DNA of 64,000 nt from NCBI RefSeq assembly GCF_003383095.1, contig NZ_PSYW01000001.1, positions 1,178,001 through 1,242,000 on the forward strand, read 5' to 3'. A model generated the notes under the pieces. The model searched no databases and was not told the origin of the DNA. It saw nothing but the letters and a program-made list of their open reading frames with translations. Origin of the DNA: Haloferax sp. Atlit-12N (lineage in GTDB: Archaea > Halobacteriota > Halobacteria > Halobacteriales > Haloferacaceae). The translations under genes and the position numbers were made by a program. How positions within the stretch are numbered: the stretch's first letter is position 1; each line of letters starts with the position of its first letter. Positions 17,319 to 26,401 of this stretch are shown piece after piece.

Positions 17319-17708
17319 ATGAGCGATTCCCGACCGGAGCCGGTGGTCAAGCGGAGCGCGGACATCGAGTACGAGGCGGTCGGCGCGGCCGACGGGATGT
17401 CGAAAGGCGTCCTCGTCTCCGAGGCCGACGGCGCGCCGAACTTCGCCATCCGGCGGTTCGTCCTCGACCCCGGCGCGACGGTGCCGAAACACACCAACGA
17501 GGTCGAACACGAGCAGTACGTCCTCTCGGGGCGGTACGTCGTCGGCATCGGCGACGAGGAGTACGAGGTCGAAGCCGGCGACTCGCTTTTGATTCCCGCC
17601 GGCGTCGTCCACTGGTACCGAAACGAGTCCGACGAGGAGGGGGCGTTTCTCTGTGCGGTCCCCAACGGCGACGACGCTATCGAACTCGCCGACGACGCCG
17701 ACGCCTGA
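17319..17708 (+). CDS. cupin domain protein
   Basis: The 129-residue protein is a single cupin barrel: RRFVLDPGATVPKHTNEVEH and then EQYVLSGRYVVGIGDEEYEV, EAGDSLLIPAGVVHWYRNES. The His/Glu set (KHTNEVEHEQY and VVHWY) would bind a divalent metal. The substrate is unknown. The ATG at 17319 gives MSDSRPEPVVKR and is preferred to an earlier frame start. Confidence 0.82.
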   Translation: MSDSRPEPVVKRSADIEYEAVGAADGMSKGVLVSEADGAPNFAIRRFVLDPGATVPKHTNEVEHEQYVLSGRYVVGIGDEEYEVEAGDSLLIPAGVVHWYRNESDEEGAFLCAVPNGDDAIELADDADA

Positions 17709-17825
17709 GCGCGGCCGGGCGTCGGTGACCGTCGGAACCAAGCCACGGGGGCGCATGCGGGTCGCTATCGTCCCTGAGCGTTCGCAGGCGAATCGCTGAA
17801 ATACCACGTCGCCGTAGCAGGCACC

Positions 17826-19880
17826 GTGTCTAAACAGGTCACCCGCGTCGACACGCTCTTTCTCCACCAGACGGGAGACGACTACCTCGTCGTCGCCCGC
17901 CGGGACGGAAAGCGGGTGCTCCGCGGCAAGCTCGAACTCAAAGAGACGAACGCGGGGCCTCGTCCCCTGCGCTTTCTGGTGACTCGAAAGGGAGACGACT
18001 CGCCGCGCGACCCGAGTCAGTTCGTCGAACTCGCCCGGTCGGCCGCCCGTATCCGCATCTCTCAGCAGACGCCGAAAGACGGCCGCGACGAGCTGAAAGA
18101 GATGCTCGACGGCTACCAGTTGGAGGCGCTGACGGTGCGGACCTGCCGCCGCTGTGCAGTCAACGGCCGGTACTCGCCCATCACCGACGATACGGCCATT
18201 AAGGCCGAACACGAGCACATCTGCCGCGACTGCGCCGTCCAAGAACTGGAGGGCGAACTCTCCTTCGCGGGCGGGCTCACGCAGGCGGCCCAAGAGCGCT
18301 TGGAGGAACTGCTCTACGAGACGGGCGACCTGACCCGCATCACGAACTTACTGCAGGGCGAGTTGGACCCCGACCTGACGAAGTTCGACACCATCAGCGC
18401 GACGACGGAGGACGTGGAACTGGTCGAGACGAGCACGCTCGACCTCCACCCGAACCTGAAGTCGATGCTGACCGAGCGCTTCGACACCCTGCTCCCCGTC
18501 CAGAGCCTCGCCATCGACAACGGACTGCTCGACGGCGACGACCAGCTCGTCGTGAGCGCGACGGCGACCGGGAAGACGCTCGTCGGCGAACTCGCCGGCA
18601 TCGACCGGATGCTGAACGACGACGGGAAGATGCTGTTTCTCGTCCCGCTGGTCGCGCTCGCCAACCAGAAGCACGAGGACTTCAAGGAGCGCTACGGCCA
18701 CCTCGGCAAGGTGACCATCCGCGTCGGCGCGAGCCGAATCAACGACGACGGCAACCGATTCGACCCGAACGCCGACGTCATCGTCGGCACCTACGAGGGC
18801 ATCGACCACGCGCTCCGGACGGGCAAGGACCTCGGCGACATCGGCACGGTCGTCATCGACGAAGTCCACACCCTGAAAGAAGAGGAACGCGGGCACCGCC
18901 TCGACGGGATGATAGCCCGCCTCAAACACTACTGCGAGGCCCGCGCGAAGCGTCGTGAGGGGTACGGCGGCGCGCAGTGGATTTACCTCTCTGCGACCGT
19001 CGGCAACCCGAAGTGGCTCGCCCAGAACCTCCGGGCCAATCTCGTCGAGTACGAGGACCGCCCGGTCCCCATCGAGCGCCACGTCACCTTCGCCGATGGT
19101 CAAGAAAAGCCGCGCATCGAAAACCGCCTCGTGCGGCAGGCGTTCGACTCGAAGTCCTCGAAGGGCTACCGCGGCCAGACCATCATCTTCACCAACTCCC
19201 GGCGGCGGTGTCACGAAATCGCCCGGAAGATGGACTACAACGCCGCGGCGTACCACGCCGGACTGGACTACGGCCAGCGAAAGCGCGTGGAGCGACAGTT
19301 CGCCAATCAGGACCTCGCGGCCGTTGTGACGACCGCCGCGCTCGCCGCCGGCGTCGACTTCCCGGCGTCGCAGGTCATCTTCGACACGCTGGCGATGGGC
19401 ATCGAATGGCTCTCCGTCCAGGAGTTTAGCCAGATGCTCGGCCGCGCTGGCCGCCCCGACTACCACGACAAGGGCGTCGTCTACCTACTCGTCGAACCCG
19501 ATGCCAGCTATCACAACACGATGGAGATGACCGAAGACGAGGTCGCGTTCAAGCTCCTCAAAGGCGAGATGGAGGAGGTCCGGACGGTGTACGACCAGTC
19601 CTCGGCGGTCGAAGAGACGCTGGCGAACATCGTCGTCGCCGGCAAGAAGGCGAAGGCGCTCAACAGCCGGATGCTCGGCGAGGTGCCGACGACCCACGCG
19701 GTGGGGAAGCTTCTAGAGTGGGGCTTCATCGACGGCCTCGACCCGACACCGCTCGGCCTCGCCGTGACCCGGCAGTTCCTCTCGCCGAGAGAGGCGTTCG
19801 CCATCCTCGACGGCATCCGAAAGGGGTCGTCACCGTACGAAATCGTCGCCGACCTCGAACTCGACGAGGAAGGCCGGTAG
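17826..19880 (+). CDS. superfamily 2 (Ski2/Hel308-like) helicase with zinc motif
   Basis: The 684-residue protein starts with GTG. It has a halophile-specific N-terminal part with a Cys set (CRRCAVNGRYSP and HICRDC), then SF2 motifs: Walker A SATATGKTLVGE, DEVH in VVIDEVHTLKEEERG, SAT in YLSATVGN, and motif VI QMLGRAGRPDYHDKG. It is likely an ATP-dependent DNA or RNA helicase in repair or RNA processing. It is not Hel308 itself, because the N-terminal zinc part differs. Confidence 0.87.
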   Translation: MSKQVTRVDTLFLHQTGDDYLVVARRDGKRVLRGKLELKETNAGPRPLRFLVTRKGDDSPRDPSQFVELARSAARIRISQQTPKDGRDELKEMLDGYQLEALTVRTCRRCAVNGRYSPITDDTAIKAEHEHICRDCAVQELEGELSFAGGLTQAAQERLEELLYETGDLTRITNLLQGELDPDLTKFDTISATTEDVELVETSTLDLHPNLKSMLTERFDTLLPVQSLAIDNGLLDGDDQLVVSATATGKTLVGELAGIDRMLNDDGKMLFLVPLVALANQKHEDFKERYGHLGKVTIRVGASRINDDGNRFDPNADVIVGTYEGIDHALRTGKDLGDIGTVVIDEVHTLKEEERGHRLDGMIARLKHYCEARAKRREGYGGAQWIYLSATVGNPKWLAQNLRANLVEYEDRPVPIERHVTFADGQEKPRIENRLVRQAFDSKSSKGYRGQTIIFTNSRRRCHEIARKMDYNAAAYHAGLDYGQRKRVERQFANQDLAAVVTTAALAAGVDFPASQVIFDTLAMGIEWLSVQEFSQMLGRAGRPDYHDKGVVYLLVEPDASYHNTMEMTEDEVAFKLLKGEMEEVRTVYDQSSAVEETLANIVVAGKKAKALNSRMLGEVPTTHAVGKLLEWGFIDGLDPTPLGLAVTRQFLSPREAFAILDGIRKGSSPYEIVADLELDEEGR

Positions 19881-19954
19881 CGACCGACGCGCTCGGCCGA
19901 GGCTGACATTCCGAATCCCGCACGCTTTTTGGCCGCCAACGCGTCGATGCCCGC

Positions 19955-21811
19955 GTGGTAGCGATAACGCCGGCCATCCTCGTCGTCTTCGCCGTCATCC
20001 TCGTCGCGTTGGCGTTCTTCGCGACCGAGCCCGTCCCGGTGGACGTGACGGCCATCGGCGTGATGGTGTCGCTGATGTTGATTCAGCCCGCCTCTGAGGC
20101 GCTCGCCTCGGCGGGGATGCTCGGCGCGCCCATCGTTCTCTTCGACTCTTACCCCGGCGACGCCCTCTCGGGGTTCGCCAACACGGCGACGCTGACCGTC
20201 CTCGCGATGTTCATCCTCAGCGAGGGCGTCCAGCGGACCGGCATCATCCAGCTTCTGGGCGCGAAAATATCAACGTTCACCGGCGACAGCGAACTCCGGC
20301 AACTCGGCGCGACCGTCGGCGTCGTCGGCCCCATCTCCGGCTTTATCAACAACACCGCCGCGGTCGCCATCCTGCTCCCGATGGTGACCGACCTCGCCGA
20401 GCGCGGGCGAACGTCGCCCTCGAAACTCCTCTTACCGCTGTCGTACGCCTCGATGTTCGGCGGCATGCTGACGCTCATCGGGACCTCGACCAACATCCTC
20501 GCCAGCGATGTCTACTCGCGCATCACGGGCGAAGCGCCCTTTACAATGTTCGAGTTCACCGCGCTCGGCGCGGTGGTCATGGCCGTCGGCGTCGTCTACC
20601 TCATGACCGTCGGTCGGCGGCTCACGCCGGCGCGAATCGAGCCCCGGCGCGACCTCACCGAGGAGTTCGAGATGGCGGAGTACCTGACCGAGGTCGTCGT
20701 CCGTGAGGACTCCCCGCTCGTCGGCCAACAGGTCCAGCGGGCGCTCGTCGAGACCGAGTTCGACGTGGACCTCCTCCAACTCATCCGCGGCGAGAGCGTC
20801 TTCCTCGAACCGCTCGGTCCGAAGGAAATCCAACCGGGCGACGTGTTTACCCTCCGAACCGACCGCAACACGCTCGTCGAACTGCTCGACGTGGAGGGGC
20901 TCGACCTCGTACCGGCGACCGTCACCGAAGACGAACTCGAACTCGCCGACCGGGGCCAGAACCTCGTCGAAGTCGTCGTCGCACCGGGGTCGGCGCTGGT
21001 CGGCGAGTCGCTCGCCTCGGCGAGTTTCAGACAGCGGTACGACGCGACCGTGCTCGCGCTCCGCCGCGGCGGCGAACTCATCCGCCGGCGGATGGACAAC
21101 CTCCCGCTCCGCGTCGGCGACACGCTGCTCGTGCAGGCGACCGTCGAGAGCATCGAGCGCCTCGACAACAACCGCAACTTCATCGTCGCCCAGGAAATCG
21201 AGCGCCACGACTACCGCGAATCGAAGATTCCCGTCGCCGTCGGCATCGTCGCCGGCGTCGTCGCGCTCGCCGCGCTCAACTTCCTGCCCATCGTCGTCGC
21301 CGCGCTCCTCGGCGCGCTCGCCATGGTCGCCACGAAGTGTCTCCGGCCGACTGAGTTGTACGACGCCGTTCAGTGGGACGTTATCTTCCTCCTCGCCGGC
21401 GTCATCCCGCTCGGCATCGCGATGGAGAACTCCGGGGCCGCCGAACTCCTCGCGGAACTGGTCGTGATGACCGGCGATTTCCTCCCCCTCATCGCCGTTC
21501 TTGGGGTGTTTTACTTCGTGACGGCGCTCCTGACGAACGTCATCTCGAACAACGCGAGCGTCGTGCTCATGATTCCAGTTGCCATCGAGGCCGCGACGAC
21601 GCTCGGCGCCGACCCGTTCTCGTTCGTCCTCGCGGTCATGTTCGCGGCGTCGACGGCCTTCATGACCCCCGTCGGCTACCAGACGAACCTGTTCGTCTAT
21701 GGCCCCGGCGGCTACAAGTTCACGGACTACATCCGCGTTGGCGGCCCGCTACAGTTGCTCCTCGGGGTCGTGACGACGCTCGGCGTCGCGTACTTCTTCC
21801 CCCTGACCTGA
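19955..21811 (+). CDS. SLC13/CitT-type permease with two TrkA-C domains
   Basis: The 618-residue membrane protein has about 10-12 helices split by two cytoplasmic TrkA-C (RCK_C) domains (about 228-410; EYLTEVVVREDSPLVGQQVQ and VEVVVAPGSALVGESLASAS). SLC13-like motifs GFINNTAAVAILLPM and LTNVISNNASVVLMIPVAIE match sodium/anion (dicarboxylate or sulfate) symporters. It starts with GTG. It is the last gene before tRNA-Pro. Confidence 0.87.
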   Translation: MVAITPAILVVFAVILVALAFFATEPVPVDVTAIGVMVSLMLIQPASEALASAGMLGAPIVLFDSYPGDALSGFANTATLTVLAMFILSEGVQRTGIIQLLGAKISTFTGDSELRQLGATVGVVGPISGFINNTAAVAILLPMVTDLAERGRTSPSKLLLPLSYASMFGGMLTLIGTSTNILASDVYSRITGEAPFTMFEFTALGAVVMAVGVVYLMTVGRRLTPARIEPRRDLTEEFEMAEYLTEVVVREDSPLVGQQVQRALVETEFDVDLLQLIRGESVFLEPLGPKEIQPGDVFTLRTDRNTLVELLDVEGLDLVPATVTEDELELADRGQNLVEVVVAPGSALVGESLASASFRQRYDATVLALRRGGELIRRRMDNLPLRVGDTLLVQATVESIERLDNNRNFIVAQEIERHDYRESKIPVAVGIVAGVVALAALNFLPIVVAALLGALAMVATKCLRPTELYDAVQWDVIFLLAGVIPLGIAMENSGAAELLAELVVMTGDFLPLIAVLGVFYFVTALLTNVISNNASVVLMIPVAIEAATTLGADPFSFVLAVMFAASTAFMTPVGYQTNLFVYGPGGYKFTDYIRVGGPLQLLLGVVTTLGVAYFFPLT

Positions 21812-21860
21812 CGGGGCGGAACGAAACCCTTTACTCCGCGACGGGGAGAGACGTATATGC

Positions 21861-21933
21861 GGGACCGTGGGTTAGCCTGGTATACTTCGGGCCTTGGGTG
21901 CCCGTGACCCCGGTTCAAATCCGGGCGGTCCCA
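21861..21933 (+). tRNA. tRNA-Pro (TGG), integration site
   Basis: Acceptor GGGACCG pairs with CGGTCCC, with A73 at 21933. The anticodon stem CGGGC/GCCCG holds loop CTTGGGT with anticodon TGG. The T arm is CCCGG-TTCAAAT-CCGGG. There is no encoded CCA and no intron. The gene stays intact because the element restores its 3' end at attL. Confidence 0.96.
21911..21933 (+). other. attL: 3' end of tRNA-Pro
   Basis: The last 23 bases of the tRNA (CGGTTCAAATCCGGGCGGTC plus CCA) recur at 52614-52636 with two mismatches, next to the integrase gene. This is the classic tRNA-3'-end integration footprint. Confidence 0.85.
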
Positions 21934-21935
21934 TT

Positions 21936-21944
21936 GGGTATATA
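21936..21944 (+). promoter_or_regulatory. candidate TATA box for the left-end operon
   Basis: GGTATATAAAC immediately follows the tRNA. It would give a transcript with a leader of about 30 nt before the GTG at 22000. Confidence 0.4.
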
Positions 21945-21999
21945 AACAAAGCGGCCTGTTTTGCCGCGGTTTTCCACCCGAACAGAGGGGGGTCTGCGC

Positions 22000-22476
22000 G
22001 TGAGCCTCGCACCATCGAAGCGTGCGGGCGAACGCGCCGAAGCGGACCAGATCCAGCGCGTCGACGGCTTCGAAGCCGCGCCGAAGAACGGAGACGACGG
22101 GCAAGAACTCCCGTACGACATCGTCTGCGTTCGCGCGGTCTGGCCCTCGCCGGACCTTCCTTTCGTCGGCGTTCTCGTCCTCGAACAGGGCTCCGAAGTC
22201 GAGTCCAAATCCTGCGCGGTCGTCATCAACGAGTCGCAGGATCGCGGTCGCTACTACCTTCGGAAGAAGCAGCACGAAGCGCTCGTCGAACTCGGAGCGT
22301 TCTATCTGTTCACCGTCCGCGACCCGAACACCGACGAGGTCATCGCTGCGAAAATCGTTCCCGCGACTTCGGTCACCGACCTCAACTTCTCATGGATCGA
22401 GGCGGAGGGGCGCGCGACCTTCGGACAGATCACCTGGACGCAGATCTTTGACCGCGAGGAGGTCGAGTCCCGATGA
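22000..22476 (+). CDS. left-end protein, possible nuclease-like fold
   Basis: The 158-residue protein starts with GTG (MSLAPSKRAGERAEADQIQR). Alternating strands and helices, with LPYDIVCVRAVW, VESKSCAVVINESQDRGRYY and an aromatic strand GAFYLFTVRDPNTDEV, are reminiscent of PD-(D/E)XK nuclease folds, but the catalytic set is not convincing. It is the first gene of a four-gene operon; its TGA overlaps the next ATG. Confidence 0.6.
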   Translation: MSLAPSKRAGERAEADQIQRVDGFEAAPKNGDDGQELPYDIVCVRAVWPSPDLPFVGVLVLEQGSEVESKSCAVVINESQDRGRYYLRKKQHEALVELGAFYLFTVRDPNTDEVIAAKIVPATSVTDLNFSWIEAEGRATFGQITWTQIFDREEVESR

Positions 22477-23030
22477 GCGTTCGCGGCACCTACTTCACCG
22501 CGCTCGCGAACGAGGATGTCGTTCCCAGCGACCGCGCGCGAGTCTTCGCTATCGTCCGCGACGTTCCCGAGTGGGCCGACGACCTCGTCGACCGCGCGCT
22601 CCCACACCTCGCACCGCCCGAGTCTCTTGAGCACGCGCGGGCTCGGGTCGAGGAGGCCGCCGATGCAGACGGCGTCGACAACGCGCTCGCAGTCTCGTGG
22701 CAGTCGACGGACTTCGAGACGCGCTTCCGGAGCTACCTCCGAACCACCGGACCTCGCGAAGTCCTCGCGACGGTTCAGTCCGACGCCGACGAGCGCCCCG
22801 TCCTGCTCGTCTCGTGGCGTTCCGACGACCGCTACGACCATCGCCGCATAGTCCTCGAAGAACTCCAACAGCGGACGCAGGACGGCCCCTGTGACGACGG
22901 ACGCCACGAGTGGAGTCGTGGGTCGGTCGTCGGGGTGCTCGTCTGTGACATCTGCGGCTACTCCTCGCAGTCCGTGGTCGACTGGTTCGACCAACCAGTT
23001 CGCGTCGCCTACGGAGGTGACCGCCGGTGA
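22473..23030 (+). CDS. protein with C-terminal zinc ribbon, unknown
   Basis: The 185-residue acidic protein begins MSVRGTYFTALANEDVVPSD. Its C-terminus has a Cys/His set (GPCDDGRHEWSRGSVVG, then VLVCDICGYSSQSVVDW) typical of a zinc ribbon. No catalytic motif is seen. The start overlaps the previous stop (ATGA) and its stop overlaps the next GTG (GTGA). Confidence 0.65.
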   Translation: MSVRGTYFTALANEDVVPSDRARVFAIVRDVPEWADDLVDRALPHLAPPESLEHARARVEEAADADGVDNALAVSWQSTDFETRFRSYLRTTGPREVLATVQSDADERPVLLVSWRSDDRYDHRRIVLEELQQRTQDGPCDDGRHEWSRGSVVGVLVCDICGYSSQSVVDWFDQPVRVAYGGDRR

Positions 23031-23266
23031 GCTTCACTCGACAGATTTGCGAGTGGGAGGAACGACCGTACACGAGCTACGATCGTCGCCGTGCAGTCGT
23101 TCAACACCGGGTCGTCTTAGAGGTCTACCGAGACGGGAACAGCGACATTCGCCACGAGGTCCGCTCAGACTACGAAGAAGCCAAAGAGTCTGCCGAGTGG
23201 TCGCTCTACGAAGCCTACGAGATTCGCGGTAGCCGTGTCGATTACGTCGGAGGTGACCGCCGGTGA
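23027..23266 (+). CDS. small charged protein, unknown
   Basis: The 79-residue protein (MSFTRQICEWEERPYTSYDR at its start) is rich in charged and aromatic residues and has no recognised domain. The GTG start is preceded by GGAGGTGA, and an identical 21-base block (23012-23032 and 23248-23268) spans the start of this gene and of the next one, so both upstream proteins end in GGDRR. Confidence 0.65.
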   Translation: MSFTRQICEWEERPYTSYDRRRAVVQHRVVLEVYRDGNSDIRHEVRSDYEEAKESAEWSLYEAYEIRGSRVDYVGGDRR

Positions 23267-25395
23267 GCGACGATACCGGCGAGGTCGTCGCGGAGTTCTC
23301 TGTCCTCGACGACGCGGACGTCGTCACATCGAGCGACGAGGACACCATCGCGTCCGCAGTTGACAACGGATACGAGCCCGGCTCGACCATCGACGACGAC
23401 CCCGAAGACGTCGAGTTCGAGATGCCCGAGTTCGTCGCGGCGTGTCGCTACTGCCAGACGAGCTTCGAGACCGAGGAAGCCGCGCTCGAACACGAGTGGA
23501 ACTGCGACCTGGAGCCGACTGGCGAGTGTCGCTTCTGTGGCGGTACCCACATCCGGAAGGACGTTCGCGAGGACCACTTCTACGCCTGCTCGGAAGCGGA
23601 GGCGCACGAGCGGAAGCTGAAACGCGGCTCCCGCGCTCGGACGATGCGCGGACAGGATTCGAAGACCGCCGTCTCGGGCCTTCGGAAGTTCCTCCTCCCG
23701 CAGCCGCACGAGTTCTCGGCGTACCTGAAGTGGGCCGAATCGCTGTCGACGTACTTCGGCCTCATCTCGCTGTACAAGATGCACGACTTCGAGGAGTACG
23801 GGAACCTCCGCGCCGGCATCGAGTTCGGCGGAGAGGAGTGGAACCTCGAATTCGGTTACGCCGACGATCCGAAAATTGCGGTTCCCGACGAAGATACCGA
23901 CCTCGGTCGGTGGGATTGGCGTCTCGAGGGCGATACTGTGCCCGAGTTCATGATACGACTCTATCCCGAGACGTATCCGTCGTTCCAAGAGGCGAAGGAC
24001 GACAACCGAAAGCGTGCGTACTTCCGCGTCCGTCCGCGCTGGCCCGGTGTGAAGTCGAAGAGCGGGAAGAACATCTCGAATCCGCACGACATCCTCGGCG
24101 TCGACGTCGAGACGCGAGGGAGCTACTTCGAGTTTGACGAGTATCCGAGTCTCCTGTTCGAGGCGCTGCGCGAGCTTCGCGAGCGCCAAGACGAGTTCGG
24201 TTGGAACTCGTTCACTGGAATCGACTACGACGCGCTCCATCCCGAAAAGGTACACAAGTCGTCGAACGTGACCGACGCCGAGCTGTACGTCCGCGCGAAG
24301 AAGGGCGAGACCGGTCGGGTGTTCGCGCTCGACGGGACGCTTCACCGCATCGCACTCATCCTCGGCGGCGAGCGCAGCGGCTATTCGAAGACTGTTCGCG
24401 ACGACCGCGTCTGCGAAGGCTGGTATCACACGTCCACGGTCTGCGCGATGCGCGCGGCCGAGATCGTCGGTGGTCACGAACTCCCGAAGGAGTTCAAGCA
24501 CTACCACGTGAAGAACCCGGACGCTGTCGCTGGAACACCGCTGGAGAACCCGAAGATCGGTGTTTCCTATCAGAACTCGCTGTACGACGACACCCTCCGG
24601 TTCCACGACGTCGACCAGCTCCACAAGGAACTCGACGAGGCGCTGCTGAACGTTCTGAACTGGTCGGACCTGCCGGTGACGCCTGACCACCAGATGTACG
24701 TCGCGGACGACTACTTCGCCGTCGAGGGCGAGGCGCGAATGGCGAAGGTCGCCGACAATCCGCTCCCGCGTATCGCTCAGCAGCAGGAGGACGAGATTCG
24801 GATGTTCGCCACCGCGGGGAACCTCGTGGAGACGGACGTCGCGATCACCGAGGAGCTGGTGACTGACGGCGGCCACATCTCGCCGGCCGACCTCGCCGAG
24901 CGGATCGGCGTCCACATCGATACCGTCTATCGCGCGCTGAAGCGACTCGGTGATCTCGTGATTCACGATTACGGCAGCGTCGAGCTGGCCTCGAAACACA
25001 TCGCGAACGGGATCGTCGAACACATCGAGTCCGCGCGCCGGACTGTCGAAGCCACGATCGAGGAGGCTACCGACGATATCATCCGCGCCGACACTTACGG
25101 CCACGAGAACGACCCGTGGTCGCGATGGCTTCGGAACTACGTCGTCGATCGGAAGGATGGCGAGTACCGCGAGCGCCTCGAACTCGACGATCAACCTGAC
25201 CGCAACGACATCCGTCGGATCATCCGCTCGGGTGCGATGACCTGGGCGGAGGTCACCGGCAACGACATCGAAGACTTCGCTCGTGAGTTCGAGGTCGAGG
25301 CCCGTGCCCGCAGCTCGGGTCGTCGGTTCGAATACCTCCTCGGTGATCTGCTCGGTCTCGTCGGCTCGAAGAACGTCGTCACGCTCGCCAGATAG
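23263..25395 (+). CDS. large zinc-finger and winged-helix protein of the element
   Basis: The 710-residue protein has two N-terminal zinc-finger-like segments (CRYCQTSFETEEAALEHEWN and CRFCGGTHIRKDVREDHFYA). A large central region without a known motif follows, then a winged helix-turn-helix at about 540-575 (ISPADLAERIGVHIDTVYRA) and an acidic helical C-terminus. It looks like a DNA-binding replication, partition or recombination protein and is the largest gene of the left arm. Large proteins of this general build occur in other haloarchaeal elements as I recall; the role is unknown. Confidence 0.75.
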   Translation: MSDDTGEVVAEFSVLDDADVVTSSDEDTIASAVDNGYEPGSTIDDDPEDVEFEMPEFVAACRYCQTSFETEEAALEHEWNCDLEPTGECRFCGGTHIRKDVREDHFYACSEAEAHERKLKRGSRARTMRGQDSKTAVSGLRKFLLPQPHEFSAYLKWAESLSTYFGLISLYKMHDFEEYGNLRAGIEFGGEEWNLEFGYADDPKIAVPDEDTDLGRWDWRLEGDTVPEFMIRLYPETYPSFQEAKDDNRKRAYFRVRPRWPGVKSKSGKNISNPHDILGVDVETRGSYFEFDEYPSLLFEALRELRERQDEFGWNSFTGIDYDALHPEKVHKSSNVTDAELYVRAKKGETGRVFALDGTLHRIALILGGERSGYSKTVRDDRVCEGWYHTSTVCAMRAAEIVGGHELPKEFKHYHVKNPDAVAGTPLENPKIGVSYQNSLYDDTLRFHDVDQLHKELDEALLNVLNWSDLPVTPDHQMYVADDYFAVEGEARMAKVADNPLPRIAQQQEDEIRMFATAGNLVETDVAITEELVTDGGHISPADLAERIGVHIDTVYRALKRLGDLVIHDYGSVELASKHIANGIVEHIESARRTVEATIEEATDDIIRADTYGHENDPWSRWLRNYVVDRKDGEYRERLELDDQPDRNDIRRIIRSGAMTWAEVTGNDIEDFAREFEVEARARSSGRRFEYLLGDLLGLVGSKNVVTLAR

Positions 25396-25695
25396 CTGAC
25401 GACTCCTGAGTGGCAACGCTGTTCTCTGACGTTAGTCCCGGCAAGAATGTCTGTGTTTTCAGGACGTTAGCGACTGCATTTTTCTTGGCGCCGTCTCGCC
25501 TCGACCAGCGCCGCAACCGCCGTCACTCCGAATCCGGGGGGACCCCCCTGATTCTCCGTTAGATGTGTGGCTAAAGAGCCACACTTCAAGATTACCGGAG
25601 CCTTCGCTGCGCTCAGGCTCCAGATGAAACAGATGAAACGGGGGTCGCCGCGCCTACTCGGCGCGGCTTGCCCGCGCGAAAAATTTAGACGTCGA
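25396..25695. other. 300-bp non-coding gap with several inverted repeats
   Basis: No gene is seen between the convergent 710-residue gene and the second recombinase. The gap holds a G6-A-C6 palindrome (25536-25548), an 8-bp hairpin GTGTGGCT/AGCCACAC with a 4-base loop (25565-25584), and a 7-bp hairpin GGAGCCT/AGGCTCC (25597-25621). A further CGCCGCGC/GCGCGGC pairing lies near 25650-25670. They may be terminators, a recombination site or an origin. Confidence 0.6.
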
Positions 25696-26401
25696 TTACT
25701 CCAAAGCGAGGTGAGCCATCGCCCTGGAGGTGACGTGGTCCGGCACGGGTCCGAGGTAGTTTCGACGGAACGTCTCGCGCCCGGAATCGGTCATCGCCCA
25801 CCCACCCCACGCCATCGTCAACTCCTCAGCGATAGGGACACCCTCGAACGCGAGTGAGTAGAACGTATCCGTCGCCCACGTTCGTCGAAGGTCGTGCATC
25901 CCGAGGTCGTGCCACCGGTCGTCGTCGAGGTCGTCGGCCAACTGTTCTCGCGCTTCGGCAATCCAATCGCGAAGCGAGCGAGTCGAGACATCGACCACCG
26001 GTTCGTCAGCTCGCAATCGCGCCGCGGACTTCAGGTACTTCACGCGCTCGCGGAGACTCCGCGAGACCGGCGTGTCCCGAGCGCCGCTCTTGCCGTCGGG
26101 GACACTCAGTCGCCACTTCCCCTCATCGTCGAGGCGTTCGAAGTGTCGCGGCTCCACGTTTCGGACTTCGTCGCTGCGGAGACCGTGGAGTGCGAGGTCC
26201 AGAGCGATACGCCGCCGTGGGTATTCGTCCTCGACGAGCGAGAGGAGTTTCTCTTGTTCCGCGCGTGAGAGCCACAGTCGCTTTCCTGACTTCGATGGAT
26301 ATGGGCGTACCTGCATGGTTCCAGTTCTGGTAGTTATCTCTGTTTCCCGGAACCTTAGCTAGTTCGGTCGGGCTGATCTACTCGGAAAAGACGTCGATTA
26401 C
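25687..26401. repeat. 13-bp direct repeats flanking the second recombinase gene
   Basis: AGACGTCGATTAC occurs exactly at 25687-25699 and 26389-26401. On the minus strand each copy starts inside a stop codon (TAATCGACGTCT), at the end of the recombinase gene and at the end of the last micro-gene. Confidence 0.7.
25696..26316 (-). CDS. tyrosine recombinase, catalytic domain only
   Basis: The 206-residue protein has the full catalytic set of tyrosine recombinases: Arg47 in LALHGLRSDEVRNV, Lys76 in PDGKSGARD, His141-x-x-Arg144 in MHDLRRTWATD, a His/Trp position near W170 and Tyr187 in FRRNYLGPVP. It lacks the usual N-terminal SAM-like core-binding domain (whole integrases are about 300-400 residues). 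It may be a XerC-like resolvase or inversion enzyme. A 13-bp direct repeat flanks the gene. Confidence 0.8.
   Translation of the reverse strand: MQVRPYPSKSGKRLWLSRAEQEKLLSLVEDEYPRRRIALDLALHGLRSDEVRNVEPRHFERLDDEGKWRLSVPDGKSGARDTPVSRSLRERVKYLKSAARLRADEPVVDVSTRSLRDWIAEAREQLADDLDDDRWHDLGMHDLRRTWATDTFYSLAFEGVPIAEELTMAWGGWAMTDSGRETFRRNYLGPVPDHVTSRAMAHLALE

Noticed and set aside
18348-19466. 372-codon open frame on the minus strand opposite the helicase gene
   Set aside because: It is the reverse-strand shadow of a well-supported SF2 helicase. High GC removes stop codons, and the translation has no motifs and odd composition. The same applies to other long shadows, such as those opposite etfA, the permease, the 710-residue gene and coxA.
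25536-25548. G6-A-C6 palindrome as a terminator
   Set aside because: The loop would be a single base, so it cannot form a normal hairpin in RNA. It is kept only as part of the inverted-repeat cluster.
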